A stretch of DNA of 64,000 nucleotides from Paralysiella testudinis (lineage in GTDB: Bacteria > Pseudomonadota > Gammaproteobacteria > Burkholderiales > Neisseriaceae). The position numbers and the translations under genes were made by a program. Under the pieces are notes generated by a model. That model was given only the letters and a program-made list of their open reading frames with translations. It ran no database searches and was not told where the DNA came from. The number at the start of each line of letters is the position of its first letter. Within the stretch, counting starts at the first letter, position 1. Below, in pieces: positions 36,068-45,977 of the stretch. Location: the NCBI RefSeq assembly GCF_016894345.1, contig NZ_CP069798.1, forward strand, positions 682,001 through 746,000, in the 5' to 3' direction.

Positions 36068-37564
36068 ATGTACGATTACTTACTCAGTTTGGCCATTTGG
36101 CTGCCGATACTGGCCGGTATAGTGGTGTTGGCCACCGGTACCGACAGCCGTGCCGGTATGGCGCGCGTGTTGGCCCTGGTGGGCGCACTTGCCAGCTTTT
36201 TGGTAACGCTGCCCCTGTTTACCGGTTTTGACCGTTTGAACGGCGGCTTCCAGTTTACCGAGTTTCACAGCTGGATTCCGGCACTCAACCTCAACTACGC
36301 CTTGGGTGTAGACGGTTTGTCGGTGCTGTTTATCATTCTGAACAGCTTCACCACGCTGATGGTGGTGCTGGCCGGCTGGCAAGTGATTCAGAAGCGCACG
36401 GCGCAGTATATGGCGGCATTTTTGATTATGTCCGGCCTGATTAACGGCGCTTTTGCCGCCATGGACGCGATTCTGTTTTACGTGTTCTTTGAGGGCATGC
36501 TGATTCCGATGTATTTAATTATCGGTGTGTGGGGCGGGCCGCGCCGCGTGTATGCCTCGATCAAGTTTTTCCTCTATACCCTACTAGGCTCTTTGCTGAT
36601 GCTGGTGGGCTTGATTTACCTGTCTTACTTGGCCGAAGGCAGCTTTGCCATTGTTGATTTGCACAACATCAAGCAAATCGCCATGCCGGTGCAGATTTTG
36701 CTGTTTATCGGTTTCTTCCTCTCCTTTGCGGTGAAAGTGCCGATGTGGCCGGTGCACACTTGGCTGCCGGATGCCCACGTGGAAGCGCCCACCGGCGGCT
36801 CCATGGTGTTGGCAGCCATCACCCTGAAAATCGGCGCCTACGGCTTCTTGCGCTTTGTATTGCCGATTTTGCCGGATGCGGCCAAATACTTTGCGCCCAT
36901 GATGATTGTGCTCAGCCTGATTGCGGTGATTTACATCGGCATGGTGGCGCTGGTGCAAACCGACATGAAAAAACTGGTGGCTTATTCATCCATCAGCCAC
37001 ATGGGTTTTGTTACCTTGGGTATGTTTTTGTTTACCGGCGGCTACCTGAACGATTGGGCGCTCAAAGGTGCCATTATCCAGATGATTTCGCACGGCTTTG
37101 TGTCGGCCGCCATGTTTATGTGTATCGGCGTGCTGTATGACCGCATGCACACCCGCAATATTGCCGATTACGGCGGCGTGGCCAATAAAATGCCGGTGTT
37201 TGCCGCCTTTATGATGCTGTTTGGTATGGCCAATGCTGGCTTGCCGGGTACCTCGGGCTTTGTGGGCGAATTTATGGTGATTATGGGCGCTGTGAAAACC
37301 AATTTCTGGGTGGGCGCACTGGCGGCTTTGACGCTAATCTACGGCGCAGCCTACACCTTGTGGATGTATAAGCGGGTGATTTTTGGCGCGGTGGCCAATC
37401 CGGAAGTGGAAAAATTGCAAGACGTGAACAAGCGCGAGTTTTTCATTCTGGCGGTGCTGGCGTTGGCGGTATTGGGCTTTGGCCTGTATCCCGAGCCCTT
37501 TATTGCGGTGGTGCATCAAGCCGCCAACGATTTGATTGTCCAAGCGGCACAAAGCAAACTGTAA
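36068..37564 (+). CDS. nuoM: NADH-quinone oxidoreductase subunit M
   Basis: This is a proton-pumping antiporter-like subunit of 498 aa. Conserved features are FYVFFEGMLIPMYLIIGVWG, with the essential Glu, KVPMWPVHTWLPDAHVEAPT and the conserved Lys in QTDMKKLVAYSSISHMGF. It lies 59 bp after nuoL with no promoter that I recognise. Confidence 0.97.
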   Translation: MYDYLLSLAIWLPILAGIVVLATGTDSRAGMARVLALVGALASFLVTLPLFTGFDRLNGGFQFTEFHSWIPALNLNYALGVDGLSVLFIILNSFTTLMVVLAGWQVIQKRTAQYMAAFLIMSGLINGAFAAMDAILFYVFFEGMLIPMYLIIGVWGGPRRVYASIKFFLYTLLGSLLMLVGLIYLSYLAEGSFAIVDLHNIKQIAMPVQILLFIGFFLSFAVKVPMWPVHTWLPDAHVEAPTGGSMVLAAITLKIGAYGFLRFVLPILPDAAKYFAPMMIVLSLIAVIYIGMVALVQTDMKKLVAYSSISHMGFVTLGMFLFTGGYLNDWALKGAIIQMISHGFVSAAMFMCIGVLYDRMHTRNIADYGGVANKMPVFAAFMMLFGMANAGLPGTSGFVGEFMVIMGAVKTNFWVGALAALTLIYGAAYTLWMYKRVIFGAVANPEVEKLQDVNKREFFILAVLALAVLGFGLYPEPFIAVVHQAANDLIVQAAQSKL

Positions 37565-37574
37565 GGAAGTGTGA

Positions 37575-39017
37575 ATGAACTGGGCAGATTTGAATTTGAT
37601 TCCCGCCGCACCGGAAATGGTGTTGGCAACGGCACTGTTTACGGTGTTGCTGGTGGACTTGTGGCTGAACGACCGCCAACGCTGGATTACCTACGCCTTA
37701 AGTATTTTGGCGGTGGCGCTCACCGCTGCCGTGCAGTGGGGGGTGTGGGTGAAAGAGCCAGTAGAAACCTTCAGCCATATGTTTGTGCTCGACGGCTTTG
37801 CACAACTGGCCAAAATGGCCATGTACGCTGCCGTGATTGCGGTATTTGTGTACAGCAAAGCTTATGTGCAGGTGCGGCAGATTTATCAGGGCGAGTTTTA
37901 TACCCTCAGCTTGTTCGGCTTATTGGGCATGTGCGTGATGGTGTCGGCCAACCATTTTCTCACCTTGTATGTGGGCTTGGAGATTTTGTCGTTGTCGCTG
38001 TATGCCTTAATTGCGCTGCGCCGTGAAGACGGCAATGCCGCCGAAGCCGCTTTGAAGTATTTTGTGCTCGGCGCCTTGGCCTCCGGCTTGCTGCTCTACG
38101 GCATTTCGCTGATTTATGGTGCCACCGGCTCCTTGCAATTGGGCGAAGTGCTGGCGGCAACGCAACAAGGCGACAATCCGTGGCTGCTCAAGCTGGGCTT
38201 GGTGTTTGTGGTGGTGGCCATTGCCTTTAAACTGGGCGCGGTGCCGTTTCATATGTGGGTGCCCGATGTATACCAAGGCGCCCCCACAGCCGTGGCGGCA
38301 TTGGTGGGCACCGCCCCTAAAATTGCGGCTACGGTATTTACCTTCCGCATTTTGGTTACCGGGCTTGGCACCAGCTATGGCGACTGGACGCAAATGTTCC
38401 AACTGCTGGCGATTGCCTCGCTGTTGGTGGGTAATTTGGCGGCAATTATGCAAACCAACATCAAACGCATGTTGGCCTATTCCACCATTTCACATATGGG
38501 CTTTATCCTGCTGGCGTTTATGGGTGGCACCGAAGGCTTTGCCGCGGCCATGTATTACGCTATTACCTATGCGCTGATGGGTGCACTGGCCTTTGGCGTG
38601 TTGATGCTGCTTTCCGATGAGCAGCATGAATGCGAAAACATTGCCGACTTGGCCGGTTTAAACCAGAAAAATGCTTGGTATGCCTTTTTAATGTTGCTGG
38701 CAATGTTCTCCATGGCCGGTATTCCGCCGCTGATGGGTTTTTACGCCAAATTTGCGGTGATTAAAGCCCTGCTCGGCCAAGGGCATGTGTGGGTGTCCGT
38801 GTTTGCGGTGGTGATGTCGCTGATTGGCGCTTTCTATTACCTGCGCGTGGTGAAAACCATGTATTTTGACGAGCCGAGCCAAACCGGTGCCACCGTACAA
38901 AGCGGCTTTGATGCCCGCTTATTGCTGTCGGTAAACGCGTTGCTGCTGCTGGCTTGGGGCGTCATGCCGCAAGCGGTGGTGGATTGGTGCATCCGCGCCT
39001 TGCAAACCACTTTATAA
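37575..39017 (+). CDS. nuoN: NADH-quinone oxidoreductase subunit N
   Basis: This antiporter-like proton-pumping subunit of 480 aa is the last gene of the operon. Family blocks are LYVGLEILSLSLYALIALRR with its Glu, FKLGAVPFHMWVPDVYQGAP and QTNIKRMLAYSTISHMGF. The set nuoA-N is complete, in canonical order and without inserted genes. A DUS and a strong terminator follow. Confidence 0.97.
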   Translation: MNWADLNLIPAAPEMVLATALFTVLLVDLWLNDRQRWITYALSILAVALTAAVQWGVWVKEPVETFSHMFVLDGFAQLAKMAMYAAVIAVFVYSKAYVQVRQIYQGEFYTLSLFGLLGMCVMVSANHFLTLYVGLEILSLSLYALIALRREDGNAAEAALKYFVLGALASGLLLYGISLIYGATGSLQLGEVLAATQQGDNPWLLKLGLVFVVVAIAFKLGAVPFHMWVPDVYQGAPTAVAALVGTAPKIAATVFTFRILVTGLGTSYGDWTQMFQLLAIASLLVGNLAAIMQTNIKRMLAYSTISHMGFILLAFMGGTEGFAAAMYYAITYALMGALAFGVLMLLSDEQHECENIADLAGLNQKNAWYAFLMLLAMFSMAGIPPLMGFYAKFAVIKALLGQGHVWVSVFAVVMSLIGAFYYLRVVKTMYFDEPSQTGATVQSGFDARLLLSVNALLLLAWGVMPQAVVDWCIRALQTTL

Positions 39018-39034
39018 ACTTTCAGGCAGCCTAA

Positions 39035-39068
39035 TAAAAAAGCCACGGTGTATGAACCGTGGCTTTTT
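39035..39068 (+). terminator. strong intrinsic terminator of the nuo operon
   Basis: AAAAAAGCCACGGT and ACCGTGGCTTTTTT pair around a 6-base loop, with a T-run on each strand. It can work in both directions. A DUS precedes it at 39021-39032. The next 130 bases hold nothing that I recognise. Confidence 0.9.
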
Positions 39069-39202
39069 TATTGGCATGGGAAGTTTTTTTGACCAAACCT
39101 GGTGTGCATGGTGCACCTTAGGGCAGACGCAAAATCAGTAGTTACGGTTAGACGGTATGCCGTAATCGTACGTATGAGCCGTAAAAATAAAAGCCATTTA
39201 AG

Positions 39203-39254
39203 AGGCTGCCTGAAAGCGAAGCTTCTGCGAAGCTAAAACACATTCAGGCAGCCT
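39203..39254 (-). terminator. inverted DUS pair terminator
   Basis: AGGCTGCCTGAA at 39203-39214 and its reverse complement at 39243-39254 form a hairpin just beyond the stop codon of the small lipoprotein gene. Confidence 0.7.
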
Positions 39255-39277
39255 TTTAAGTTTAAATGGTTTGGGTA

Positions 39278-39412
39278 TTACTGGGTGCGGCTGGTTTCGT
39301 AGCCGGTTTTGATTTCGCCATAGGCTTCGCTGTGGCTGCCGCCGTGTTGGCTGGCGCAGGCGCCGAGCAGTAGGGTGGCCAGTACGGTGCCAAGGGTAAG
39401 CAGGGTTTTCAT
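39278..39412 (-). CDS. very small lipoprotein (44 aa)
   Basis: The peptide has a signal sequence MKTLLTLGTVLATLLLGAC with a clear lipobox and acylated Cys at position 19. The mature tail has only about 26 residues and ends GEIKTGYETSRTQ. Its ATG overlaps the stop of the upstream carbonic-anhydrase-like gene (ATGA), and GAAGGAGCAAACCC gives a good ribosome-binding site, so the two are translationally coupled. I do not recognise a family. The clean signal, spacing and terminator argue that it is real. Confidence 0.8.
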   Translation of the reverse strand: MKTLLTLGTVLATLLLGACASQHGGSHSEAYGEIKTGYETSRTQ

Positions 39413-39957
39413 GGGTTTGCTCCTTCTGAGGTTTGGTGGTTGCGCATTACGCGCACATAGTGTTCGGCGGAATAGGGCAGAAAGGCGCGCTCTTGCTCGG
39501 TGAGCGGGCGTATTTGCTGCACCGGGCTGCCCACGTATAAATAGCCGCTGGCAAGGTGTTTTTTGGGCGGCACCAAGCTGCCGGCGCCAATAATCACGTC
39601 GTCTTCAATCACCACGTCATCCAATACCACGGTGTTGATGCCCACCAATACGCGGTTGCCGATGGTGCAGCCGTGCAGGGTTACGTGGTGGCCGATGGTG
39701 GTGTCGGTGCCGATAGTCAGCGGCGAGCCTTGCGGTTTGGTCTCGGTTTTGTGGCTTACATGCAGCATGCAGTGGTCTTGCACATTGCTGTTGTTGCCGA
39801 TGTGGATGTGGTTTACGTCGCCGCGAATCACTGCAAACGGCCATACGGAAACGTTTTCGCCCAGCACCACATCACCGATAACCACGGCCATGGGGTCGAT
39901 ATAGCCGCCGGGGGCGATTTGCGGGGCGGTGTTGAGGTAGGGGCGGATGTTGTTCAT
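39409..39957 (-). CDS. gamma-carbonic anhydrase family protein (YrdA/PaaY-like)
   Basis: This is a left-handed beta-helix protein of 182 aa built from hexapeptide repeats (GDVVLGENVSVWPFAVIRGD, IGNNSNVQDHCMLHV, IGHHVTLHGCTIGNRVLVG). The His residues of the zinc site are visible in QDHCMLHV, GHHVTLHG and nearby. Family members include zinc enzymes and proteins of unresolved role; catalytic activity is not assured. It is followed, with overlapping stop and start, by the 44-aa lipoprotein. Confidence 0.9.
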   Translation of the reverse strand: MNNIRPYLNTAPQIAPGGYIDPMAVVIGDVVLGENVSVWPFAVIRGDVNHIHIGNNSNVQDHCMLHVSHKTETKPQGSPLTIGTDTTIGHHVTLHGCTIGNRVLVGINTVVLDDVVIEDDVIIGAGSLVPPKKHLASGYLYVGSPVQQIRPLTEQERAFLPYSAEHYVRVMRNHQTSEGANP

Positions 39958-39993
39958 GGGTGGGCTTTCGGGGGAGATAAGTTTTCAGGCAGC

Positions 39994-40911
39994 CTATTGT
40001 AAATCCAGTAATAAATCGCGAAAGGCGTTGGGATCTTTGATAAAGGTAATCTCACCCGCTTGCGGAAAATGGTAGTCGAGCAGGCGCGATACCCAAAAGC
40101 GGATGCAGCCGGCGCGTTGGGCAATGGACAAATAGGCGAGCTCATCGCTGCTTAATGGGCGCACGCTTTGATAGCCTTCCAATAAGGCTGCCTGAAGCGC
40201 GGGGTTGAGCTGGTTGTTGCTTTGCCGTGCCCAGTCGTTGATGGCAATGGCCAAGTCGTACACAAAGCTGCCGTTGCAGGCGTAGTAAAAGTCGATAAAT
40301 CCGGCCACGGCATCATCGGCCAGCAGCACATTGTCTTTGAATAAATCGGCATGGATGATGCCGCCGGGCAGATGGCTGTCGGGATGGGCAGCCAGAAAGG
40401 CGATTTCGCTGTGCAGCAGGGCGGCGTCACTTTCGTCCAGCAGCGGCAGCAGGCGTTGGCTTTCGGCCTGCCACCAGGCGGCATGGCGCGGGTTGGCCAT
40501 GTGTTGGGGAAAATCGGCACCGGCCAGGTGCATTTTGGCCAGCATGGCGCCGGTGCTGAAGCATTGGGCGGCGGTGGGCAGGCTGGTATCGCGTCCGGCC
40601 AAGCAGCTCACCAAGCACGCAGGTTTGCCTGCCAGTGTGCTGTTAAAACGGCCGTCGCGCCGGGCAATGGGCGCGGGGCAGGCCACGCCGCGCTGGCTGA
40701 GGTGTTGTTTCAATTCCAGAAAAAACGGCAGCTCGTGTGCCTGCAATACTTCAAACACGGTGAGCACATAGCGCCCTTGGGTGGTGGTGAGGAAGTAGTT
40801 GCTGTTGGTGATGCCTTGGGCAATGCCTTGCAAGGCAATGAATTTGCCGATGGCGTAGTCTTGCAGCAAAACGCGCATTTCATCATCGGAAACGGGGGTG
40901 TAAACAGACAT
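39994..40911 (-). CDS. thrB: homoserine kinase (ThrB, aminoglycoside-phosphotransferase fold)
   Basis: The enzyme phosphorylates homoserine in threonine synthesis. The 305-aa protein belongs to the kinase-like-fold ThrB group and not the GHMP group. The start [19 protein letters not shown], at 40911, is typical. The catalytic loop [14 protein letters not shown] and the metal-binding GFIDFYYA are present. I chose this ATG because the 20 codons upstream ([13 protein letters not shown]) do not fit the family. With asd at 42915-44030 the window holds two enzymes of the aspartate family, although they are not in one operon. Confidence 0.92.
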   Translation of the reverse strand: MSVYTPVSDDEMRVLLQDYAIGKFIALQGIAQGITNSNYFLTTTQGRYVLTVFEVLQAHELPFFLELKQHLSQRGVACPAPIARRDGRFNSTLAGKPACLVSCLAGRDTSLPTAAQCFSTGAMLAKMHLAGADFPQHMANPRHAAWWQAESQRLLPLLDESDAALLHSEIAFLAAHPDSHLPGGIIHADLFKDNVLLADDAVAGFIDFYYACNGSFVYDLAIAINDWARQSNNQLNPALQAALLEGYQSVRPLSSDELAYLSIAQRAGCIRFWVSRLLDYHFPQAGEITFIKDPNAFRDLLLDLQ

Positions 40912-41005
40912 GATGCCAGCCGGAGAAAAAGTGGCGTTTATGATACCAAACCCACGGCGGCGGCGCAGCAAAAAGCCGCCATGGCGGCGGCTTCGGGATG
41001 CGGTT

Positions 41006-41042
41006 TTCAGGCAGCCTAGTGATACAGTTCAGGCTACCTGAA
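41006..41042 (-). terminator. mixed-dialect DUS hairpin after the AGCS symporter
   Basis: TTCAGGCAGCCT at 41006-41017 pairs with AGGCTACCTGAA at 41031-41042 with one G-T mismatch. One arm is the main dialect and the other the Eikenella dialect. It sits directly past the alsT stop codon. Confidence 0.65.
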
Positions 41043-41047
41043 AGCCA

Positions 41048-42466
41048 TTACCAAATATCCGATTTGATTTTGCGCTTCAGGCCGGGGTGTTCTGATAATT
41101 TAAACACCGGGTCTTTGCCCATTTTCAGCTTGGTTTGGTAGTCTTTGAGCAGCATAAACACATAGGGCGACAGCAGCACAATCGCCACCAAGTTAATCAG
41201 CGCCATAAAACCCATGGACACATCGGCCATGTCCCACACCAGCGGCACGCTGTTGATGGAGCCAAAATACACCATACCCAACACCGCCATGCGGAAGAGC
41301 ACCATCACGCCGCGGCTGTTTTTGATGAACTGCACATTGCTCTCGGCATAGGCGTAGTTGCCGATGATAGAAGAAAAGGCAAACATAAACAGGATAATGG
41401 CGAGGAAGTCGGCACCCCAAGCGCCCACGTGGCTGATGATGGCCGCTTGGGTGAGCTGCACGCCGGTGAGTTCGGTGGTGGCATGCACATTGGAGAGCAG
41501 CAGGATAAAGGCAGTGCAGGAGCACACAATCATGGTGTCCACAAACACGCCCAGCATTTGAATCATGCCCTGGCTTACCGGGTGCTTCACCTCGGCCGCG
41601 GCGGCGGCATTGGGGGCAGAACCCATACCGGCTTCGTTGGAGAACAGGCCGCGCTTGATGCCCAGCATCATGGCTTGTGAAATCAGCCCGCCCAGCAAGC
41701 CGCCGGCAGCGGCGTCAAACTGGAAGGCGTTTTCAAAAATCAGCGTAAACACCGCCGGTACGGCGCTGATGTTGGTAATCATGATAAACAGCGCCATCAG
41801 CAAATACAGCGCCGCCATCACCGGCACCAGTGCTTCGGCCACGCGCGACACGCGTTTGATGCCGCCAAAAATAATCGGCGCGGCCAGAATCACCAAGGCG
41901 GTGCCGACGATGTATTTGTTCCAGCCCCAGGCTTTTTCGGTGGCAGCCACAATCGAGTTTGCCTGTACGGCGTTGAACACAAAGCCGAAGGCCAAAATCA
42001 GGCTTAAGGCAAACAAAATGCCCAGCCATCGCTGTTTCAGGCCGTTGGTGATGTAGTAGGCGGGGCCGCCGCGGAATTGGCCGTTGCCGTGGTCGCGGAT
42101 TTTAAACAGTTGCGCCAGTGAAGATTCGGCAAAGGCCGAGCTCATGCCCAACAGTGCGGTAAACCACATCCAAAACACCGCACCGGGGCCGCCCAAGGAA
42201 ACGGCAATCGCCACCCCGGCAATATTGCCCACACCCACACGGCTGGCAAGGCCGGTGACAAAAGCTTGAAACGGGGTGATGCCGTGCGGGTCGCTACCGC
42301 TTTGGCGGCCGGACAGCATTTCTTTGATGCTGCGCGGGAACAGACGGATTTGAACAAAAAAAGTGCTCAGGGTGTAAAACAGCCCCACGCCCAAAAGCAG
42401 GTACACCAGATAGTCCCACAAGGGGCCGTTAATGGCGTTGACCAAGGTATGTAATTGTTCGGTCAT
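41048..42466 (-). CDS. alsT: AGCS-family sodium:alanine/glycine symporter
   Basis: This inner-membrane transporter of 472 aa takes up alanine or glycine with sodium. AGCS signatures are LFPRSIKEMLSGR, FQAFVTGLASRVGVGNIAGVA, GGPGAVFWMWFTALLGMSSAFAE and NEAGMGSAPNAAAAAEVKHP. About ten helices are predicted. The gene stands alone, with a DUS hairpin at its end. The exact amino acid carried is inferred from the family. Confidence 0.92.
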   Translation of the reverse strand: MTEQLHTLVNAINGPLWDYLVYLLLGVGLFYTLSTFFVQIRLFPRSIKEMLSGRQSGSDPHGITPFQAFVTGLASRVGVGNIAGVAIAVSLGGPGAVFWMWFTALLGMSSAFAESSLAQLFKIRDHGNGQFRGGPAYYITNGLKQRWLGILFALSLILAFGFVFNAVQANSIVAATEKAWGWNKYIVGTALVILAAPIIFGGIKRVSRVAEALVPVMAALYLLMALFIMITNISAVPAVFTLIFENAFQFDAAAGGLLGGLISQAMMLGIKRGLFSNEAGMGSAPNAAAAAEVKHPVSQGMIQMLGVFVDTMIVCSCTAFILLLSNVHATTELTGVQLTQAAIISHVGAWGADFLAIILFMFAFSSIIGNYAYAESNVQFIKNSRGVMVLFRMAVLGMVYFGSINSVPLVWDMADVSMGFMALINLVAIVLLSPYVFMLLKDYQTKLKMGKDPVFKLSEHPGLKRKIKSDIW

Positions 42467-42655
42467 GATGATTGCCTCGATTTCTGTGATGTGGTTGTGG
42501 TGCTTTCAGGCAGCCTTCATGAAGGTGAGATAAGCTGCCTGAAAGGGCGTTATTGTAACTGAGTGTTAATTTGGTTTGAAATTTTTTTACATCGGGCGGG
42601 CGGCTTGAAACGGCTCCTACTAGGGCTGCCTGAAGCCGATGTTTTAAATCAATAC
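42467..42655. other. intergenic region upstream of alsT
   Basis: No gene is seen. It holds TTCAGGCAGCCT at 42505-42516, a variant AAGCTGCCTGAA at 42532-42543 and a DUS at 42623-42634. These words probably serve uptake and possibly termination. Confidence 0.5.
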
Positions 42656-42657
42656 AA

Positions 42658-42691
42658 AAACGCCTGCACAGGCAAGCCGGTGCAGGCGTTT
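42658..42691 (-). terminator. intrinsic terminator downstream of asd
   Basis: AAACGCCTGCAC and GTGCAGGCGTTT form a 12-bp stem with a 10-base loop. On the minus strand it is followed by TTTTTGT, so it fits termination of asd transcription after it has crossed the miniature element. Confidence 0.8.
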
Positions 42692-42700
42692 ATCGAAATA

Positions 42701-42905
42701 ATACCAATCCTAAAAAATAACCTAACTACGTTGGCTCGCCTTAGCGCAAAGCGAACGATTTTGTAAGGTGCTAAAGCACCAACAAAAGTCTGTTCCGTAC
42801 TAGTTGTACTGTCTGCGGCTCAGCTCAAAGAGAACGATTTACTAGGGTGCTGAAGCACCAAGTAAATCAGTTCCGCCTTGTTATCTTATTTTTTAGAATT
42901 GGTAT
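42701..42905. repeat. 205-bp miniature inverted-repeat element
   Basis: ATACCAATCCTAAAAAATAA at the left end and its near reverse complement (TTATTTTTTAGAATTGGTAT) at the right end define the element. The interior contains Correia-core words (TTGGCTCGCCTTAGCG, AGAGAACGATTTACTAGGGT, GTGCTGAAGCACCAAGTAAA, GTACTGTCTGCGGC), so it is a composite related to the long Correia type but with different termini. A short relative is at 50630-50716. Confidence 0.8.
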
Positions 42906-42914
42906 AACGCAGCG

Positions 42915-44030
42915 TTACAGCGTTTTCAGCAAAATCCGCAGCATGCGGCGCAGTGGTTCGGCCGCGCCCCACAGCAATTGGTCGCCCACGGTAAAGGCGC
43001 TGATGTAGTCACCGCCCATGCCCAATTTGCGGATGCGGCCCACCGGTACGGTGAGGGTGCCGGTAACGGCGGCGGGGGTGAGCTCGGCCATGGTAACGGC
43101 TTTTTCATTCGGCACCACGCGCACCCAATCGTTGGCATTGGCCAGCAGTTGCTCGATTTCGGCCAGCGGCAGGTCTTGTTTCAGCTTAATGGTGAGCGCT
43201 TGGCTGTGGCAACGCATGGCGCCGATGCGCACGCACAGGCCGTCCACCACCAAAGGTTTATCGCTGCGGCCAAGGATTTTGTTGGTTTCCACGCCACCTT
43301 TCCATTCTTCTTTGGATTGGCCGTTGCCCAAATCAGCGTCAATCCACGGAATCAGGCTGCCTGCCAAGGGTGCGCCGAATTGGGCTTTGGGGTAGGCATC
43401 GCTGCGCAAAAAGTCGGATACTTTGCGGTCGATATCCAGAATGGCGCTGGCGGGGTTGGCCAATTCGGCGGCCACTTGCTGCTCAATCGCGCCCATGCCG
43501 CTGATCAATTCGCGCATGTTTTGCGCACCGGCACCGGAAGCGGCTTGGTAGGTCATGCTGGTGGTCCATTCCACCAAATCGTTTTGAAACAGGCCGCCCA
43601 GCGCCATCAGCATTAAAGACACGGTGCAGTTGCCGCCCACAAAATCCTTGCCACCACCCGCCAGTGCTGCATCAATCACATCGCGATTTACCGGATCGAG
43701 CACAATCACCGCTTTATCGTTCATGCGCAGGGTGGAAGCGGCATCAATCCAATAGCCTTGCCAACCGCCATCGCGCAGGGGCTGATACACGGCTTGGGTG
43801 TAATCGCCGCCTTGGCAGGTAACGATAATATCCATTTGTGCCAGCGCATCCAGATTGTGAGCATCCAACAGGGTGCTCGCGGCTTGGCCGAAATCGGGCG
43901 CGGGTTTGCCGGGGCTGGAGGTGGTGAAAAAATGGGCTGCTTCAATGTGTTGGAAATCGTTTTCTTCCTGCATGCGCTGCATCAACACCGAACCCACCAT
44001 GCCGCGCCAGCCTACAAAACCTACTTTCAC
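42915..44030 (-). CDS. asd: aspartate-semialdehyde dehydrogenase
   Basis: This NADPH-dependent enzyme reduces aspartyl phosphate to the semialdehyde, the branch point for lysine, diaminopimelate, methionine and threonine. The catalytic Cys is in [16 protein letters not shown] and the catalytic His in [16 protein letters not shown]. The nucleotide-binding N-terminus is [20 protein letters not shown] chose the GTG at 44030, preceded by AAGGAGCAGGCAC at ideal spacing. It gives 371 aa, the neisserial length, and an N-terminus of MKVGFVGW. The longer ATG form adds residues with no family counterpart. Confidence 0.95.
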   Translation of the reverse strand: MKVGFVGWRGMVGSVLMQRMQEENDFQHIEAAHFFTTSSPGKPAPDFGQAASTLLDAHNLDALAQMDIIVTCQGGDYTQAVYQPLRDGGWQGYWIDAASTLRMNDKAVIVLDPVNRDVIDAALAGGGKDFVGGNCTVSLMLMALGGLFQNDLVEWTTSMTYQAASGAGAQNMRELISGMGAIEQQVAAELANPASAILDIDRKVSDFLRSDAYPKAQFGAPLAGSLIPWIDADLGNGQSKEEWKGGVETNKILGRSDKPLVVDGLCVRIGAMRCHSQALTIKLKQDLPLAEIEQLLANANDWVRVVPNEKAVTMAELTPAAVTGTLTVPVGRIRKLGMGGDYISAFTVGDQLLWGAAEPLRRMLRILLKTL

Positions 44031-44355
44031 GTGCCTGCTCCTTGCTATTTGAAATAAATACATTAATCAGCCTGCCTTTTTAAACCTTGCGCCGTTGCTT
44101 GTAAAGCGCCTTGTGCGGGAATTGCGGCAGTGCAACACAATTACCACAGGCGCATATGGATTTTGCGGATTGGCTGCCAAGCCGATGATGTTGGGTGTGC
44201 GTAGGCAGAAGCCAAAGCGATATATTCTGTTTATATTCAGCCGACACCGCAAACCACAGGCGATATTTTAGTTCCGCTGTGCGAGATAATAAAAATAAAA
44301 TTTTGCTTATAAGAATCTTAATGTTATTTTAATCATTAACATTTAGATGTAAAAC
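44031..44355. other. AT-rich intergenic region between asd and the permease
   Basis: The two genes are divergent. The stretch is increasingly AT-rich to the right (44290-44355). I see no gene, repeat or DUS. Confidence 0.5.
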
Positions 44356-44384
44356 TTTACAATATTAGTGAAACGCTGTAATAC
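44356..44384 (+). promoter_or_regulatory. promoter of the APC permease
   Basis: TTTACA at 44356-44361, 17 bases and TAATAC at 44379-44384 predict a start near 44391. The ribosome-binding site AAGGAG lies 8 bases before the ATG at 44426. Confidence 0.6.
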
Positions 44385-44425
44385 TACGGCCACACAAAAC
44401 GACAACTTAACAAGGAGCAACGCGG

Positions 44426-45904
44426 ATGACTGAACAAAACCACCATCAATTTGAACGCATTTTGGGCACAAAAGAGGTGTTTGCACTGGCTTTTGGCGCC
44501 ATGATCGGCTGGGGCTGGATTGTGCTTACCGGCACGTGGGTGCAAACCGCCGGCAGTATCGGCGCGATTTTATCGCTGGCCATTGGCGCGGTGATTATTA
44601 TGTTTATCGGTTTGGCTTATGCCGAGTTGTGTGCGGCGATGCCGCATGAAGGCGGCGAGCATATTTTCAGCTACCGTGCGCTGGGGCATTCGGCCTCGTT
44701 TTTATGTACTTGGGCAATTATTCTGGGCTATGTGTCGGTGGTGGCGTTTGAGGCGGTGGCCTTGCCCACGGTGGTAGACCATGTGGTGCCCAATTACCAG
44801 AAAATACTGCTGTGGAATGTGGCCGGTTGGGATGTGTATCTCACTTGGGCGCTGGTGGGCATGGTGGGCACGGTGGCGGTCACTTGGATTAACCTAGTGG
44901 GCGTGCAAACCGCGTCTAAAGTGCAAACCGTGGTGACTGCGCTGATTGTGCTGGTGGGTGTGGCCTTTGTGTTGGCGGCGCCGTTTGGCGGCAGCTTTGC
45001 CAATTTAAGCCCCATGTTCAACGAAACTCCGGTGGAAGGCAGCCCGTTTCCGGCGCTGATTGCCGGTATGCTGCCGGTATTGATGATGGTGCCGTTTATG
45101 TTTGTGGGCTTTGACGTGATTCCGCAAGCAGCCTCAGAAATCAATATGCCCGCCAAATCCATCGGTAAAATGCTGCTGATTTCGGTGTTTGCAGCCACCG
45201 TTTTTTACTGCGCCATCGTGTTGGGCGTGGGCTTGGCGCTGGATGAATCGCAAATGAGCCCGGATGTGCTGTCTACCCCGCAGGCGATGCAGATTGTATA
45301 CAACAGCCCCTTGGCCGCCAAAATCATGGTGTTGGCCGGTTTGGCCGGGATTATCACCAGCTGGAACGCGTTTTTTATCGGCGGTAGCCGCGCCATTTAT
45401 GCCATGGCACATGCCAAAATGCTGCCGGCGTTTTTGGCCAAGCTACACCCGAAATACAAAACCCCCACCAATGCCATTTTGCTGATTGCCATTCCCACTT
45501 TCTTTGCACCACTGCTGGGCCGCAAAGCCTTGCTGTGGTTTGTGAATGCGGGCAGTTTGGCGATTGTGATTGCCTACTTTATGGTGTGTATTTCGTTTTT
45601 GGTGCTGCGTCGCCGCGAGCCGAATATGCCGCGCCCCTTCCGCGTGAAAAACGGCACTTTGGTGGGCTTTATCGCCTGCTTGCTCAGCTTAGGCTTGATT
45701 TATATGTATCTGCCGTTTAGCCCTTCGGCGCTGAGCGTGGAAGAGTGGGTGATTTTTTGGGCATGGATGTTGCTGGGTTTGGTGATGTATTTGGTGGCAC
45801 GCAAGCAATTCGGTTTGAAAGAGTCTGACCGCATTATGCGTGCGCAATGGGAAGAGGACGAAGCCAAAAACCGCGATTATGTGCGTACCCATCCGAATGA
45901 ATAA
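44426..45904 (+). CDS. APC-superfamily amino acid/amine permease
   Basis: This inner-membrane transporter of 492 aa has about 12 helices. The N-terminal ALAFGAMIGWGWIVLTGTWVQ segment is the APC substrate-binding unwound helix 1, and AYAELCAAMPHEGGEHIFSY is the conserved helix 2-3 region. GFDVIPQAASEINMPAKSIG and SRAIYAMAHAKMLPAF are also typical. It resembles the ethanolamine/amino acid permease branch. The substrate cannot be told from sequence. It is monocistronic, with its own promoter and a DUS terminator. Confidence 0.88.
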   Translation: MTEQNHHQFERILGTKEVFALAFGAMIGWGWIVLTGTWVQTAGSIGAILSLAIGAVIIMFIGLAYAELCAAMPHEGGEHIFSYRALGHSASFLCTWAIILGYVSVVAFEAVALPTVVDHVVPNYQKILLWNVAGWDVYLTWALVGMVGTVAVTWINLVGVQTASKVQTVVTALIVLVGVAFVLAAPFGGSFANLSPMFNETPVEGSPFPALIAGMLPVLMMVPFMFVGFDVIPQAASEINMPAKSIGKMLLISVFAATVFYCAIVLGVGLALDESQMSPDVLSTPQAMQIVYNSPLAAKIMVLAGLAGIITSWNAFFIGGSRAIYAMAHAKMLPAFLAKLHPKYKTPTNAILLIAIPTFFAPLLGRKALLWFVNAGSLAIVIAYFMVCISFLVLRRREPNMPRPFRVKNGTLVGFIACLLSLGLIYMYLPFSPSALSVEEWVIFWAWMLLGLVMYLVARKQFGLKESDRIMRAQWEEDEAKNRDYVRTHPNE

Positions 45905-45938
45905 GTATTGATAACGTTTTACCTTTATCTAATATCTA

Positions 45939-45977
45939 AGGCTGCCTGAAAGATTGCGTTTCGCTTTCAGGCAGCCT
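45939..45977 (+). terminator. inverted DUS pair terminator
   Basis: AGGCTGCCTGAA (45939-45950) pairs with its reverse complement (45966-45977). The stem extends through GAAAG/CTTTC and is followed by TTTTTT, a textbook DUS terminator between the permease and murJ. Confidence 0.9.

Noticed and set aside
42701-42905. Possible rRNA- or tRNA-like structure in the repeat upstream of asd
   Set aside because: The symmetry is explained by a miniature inverted-repeat element with a second shorter copy at 50630-50716.
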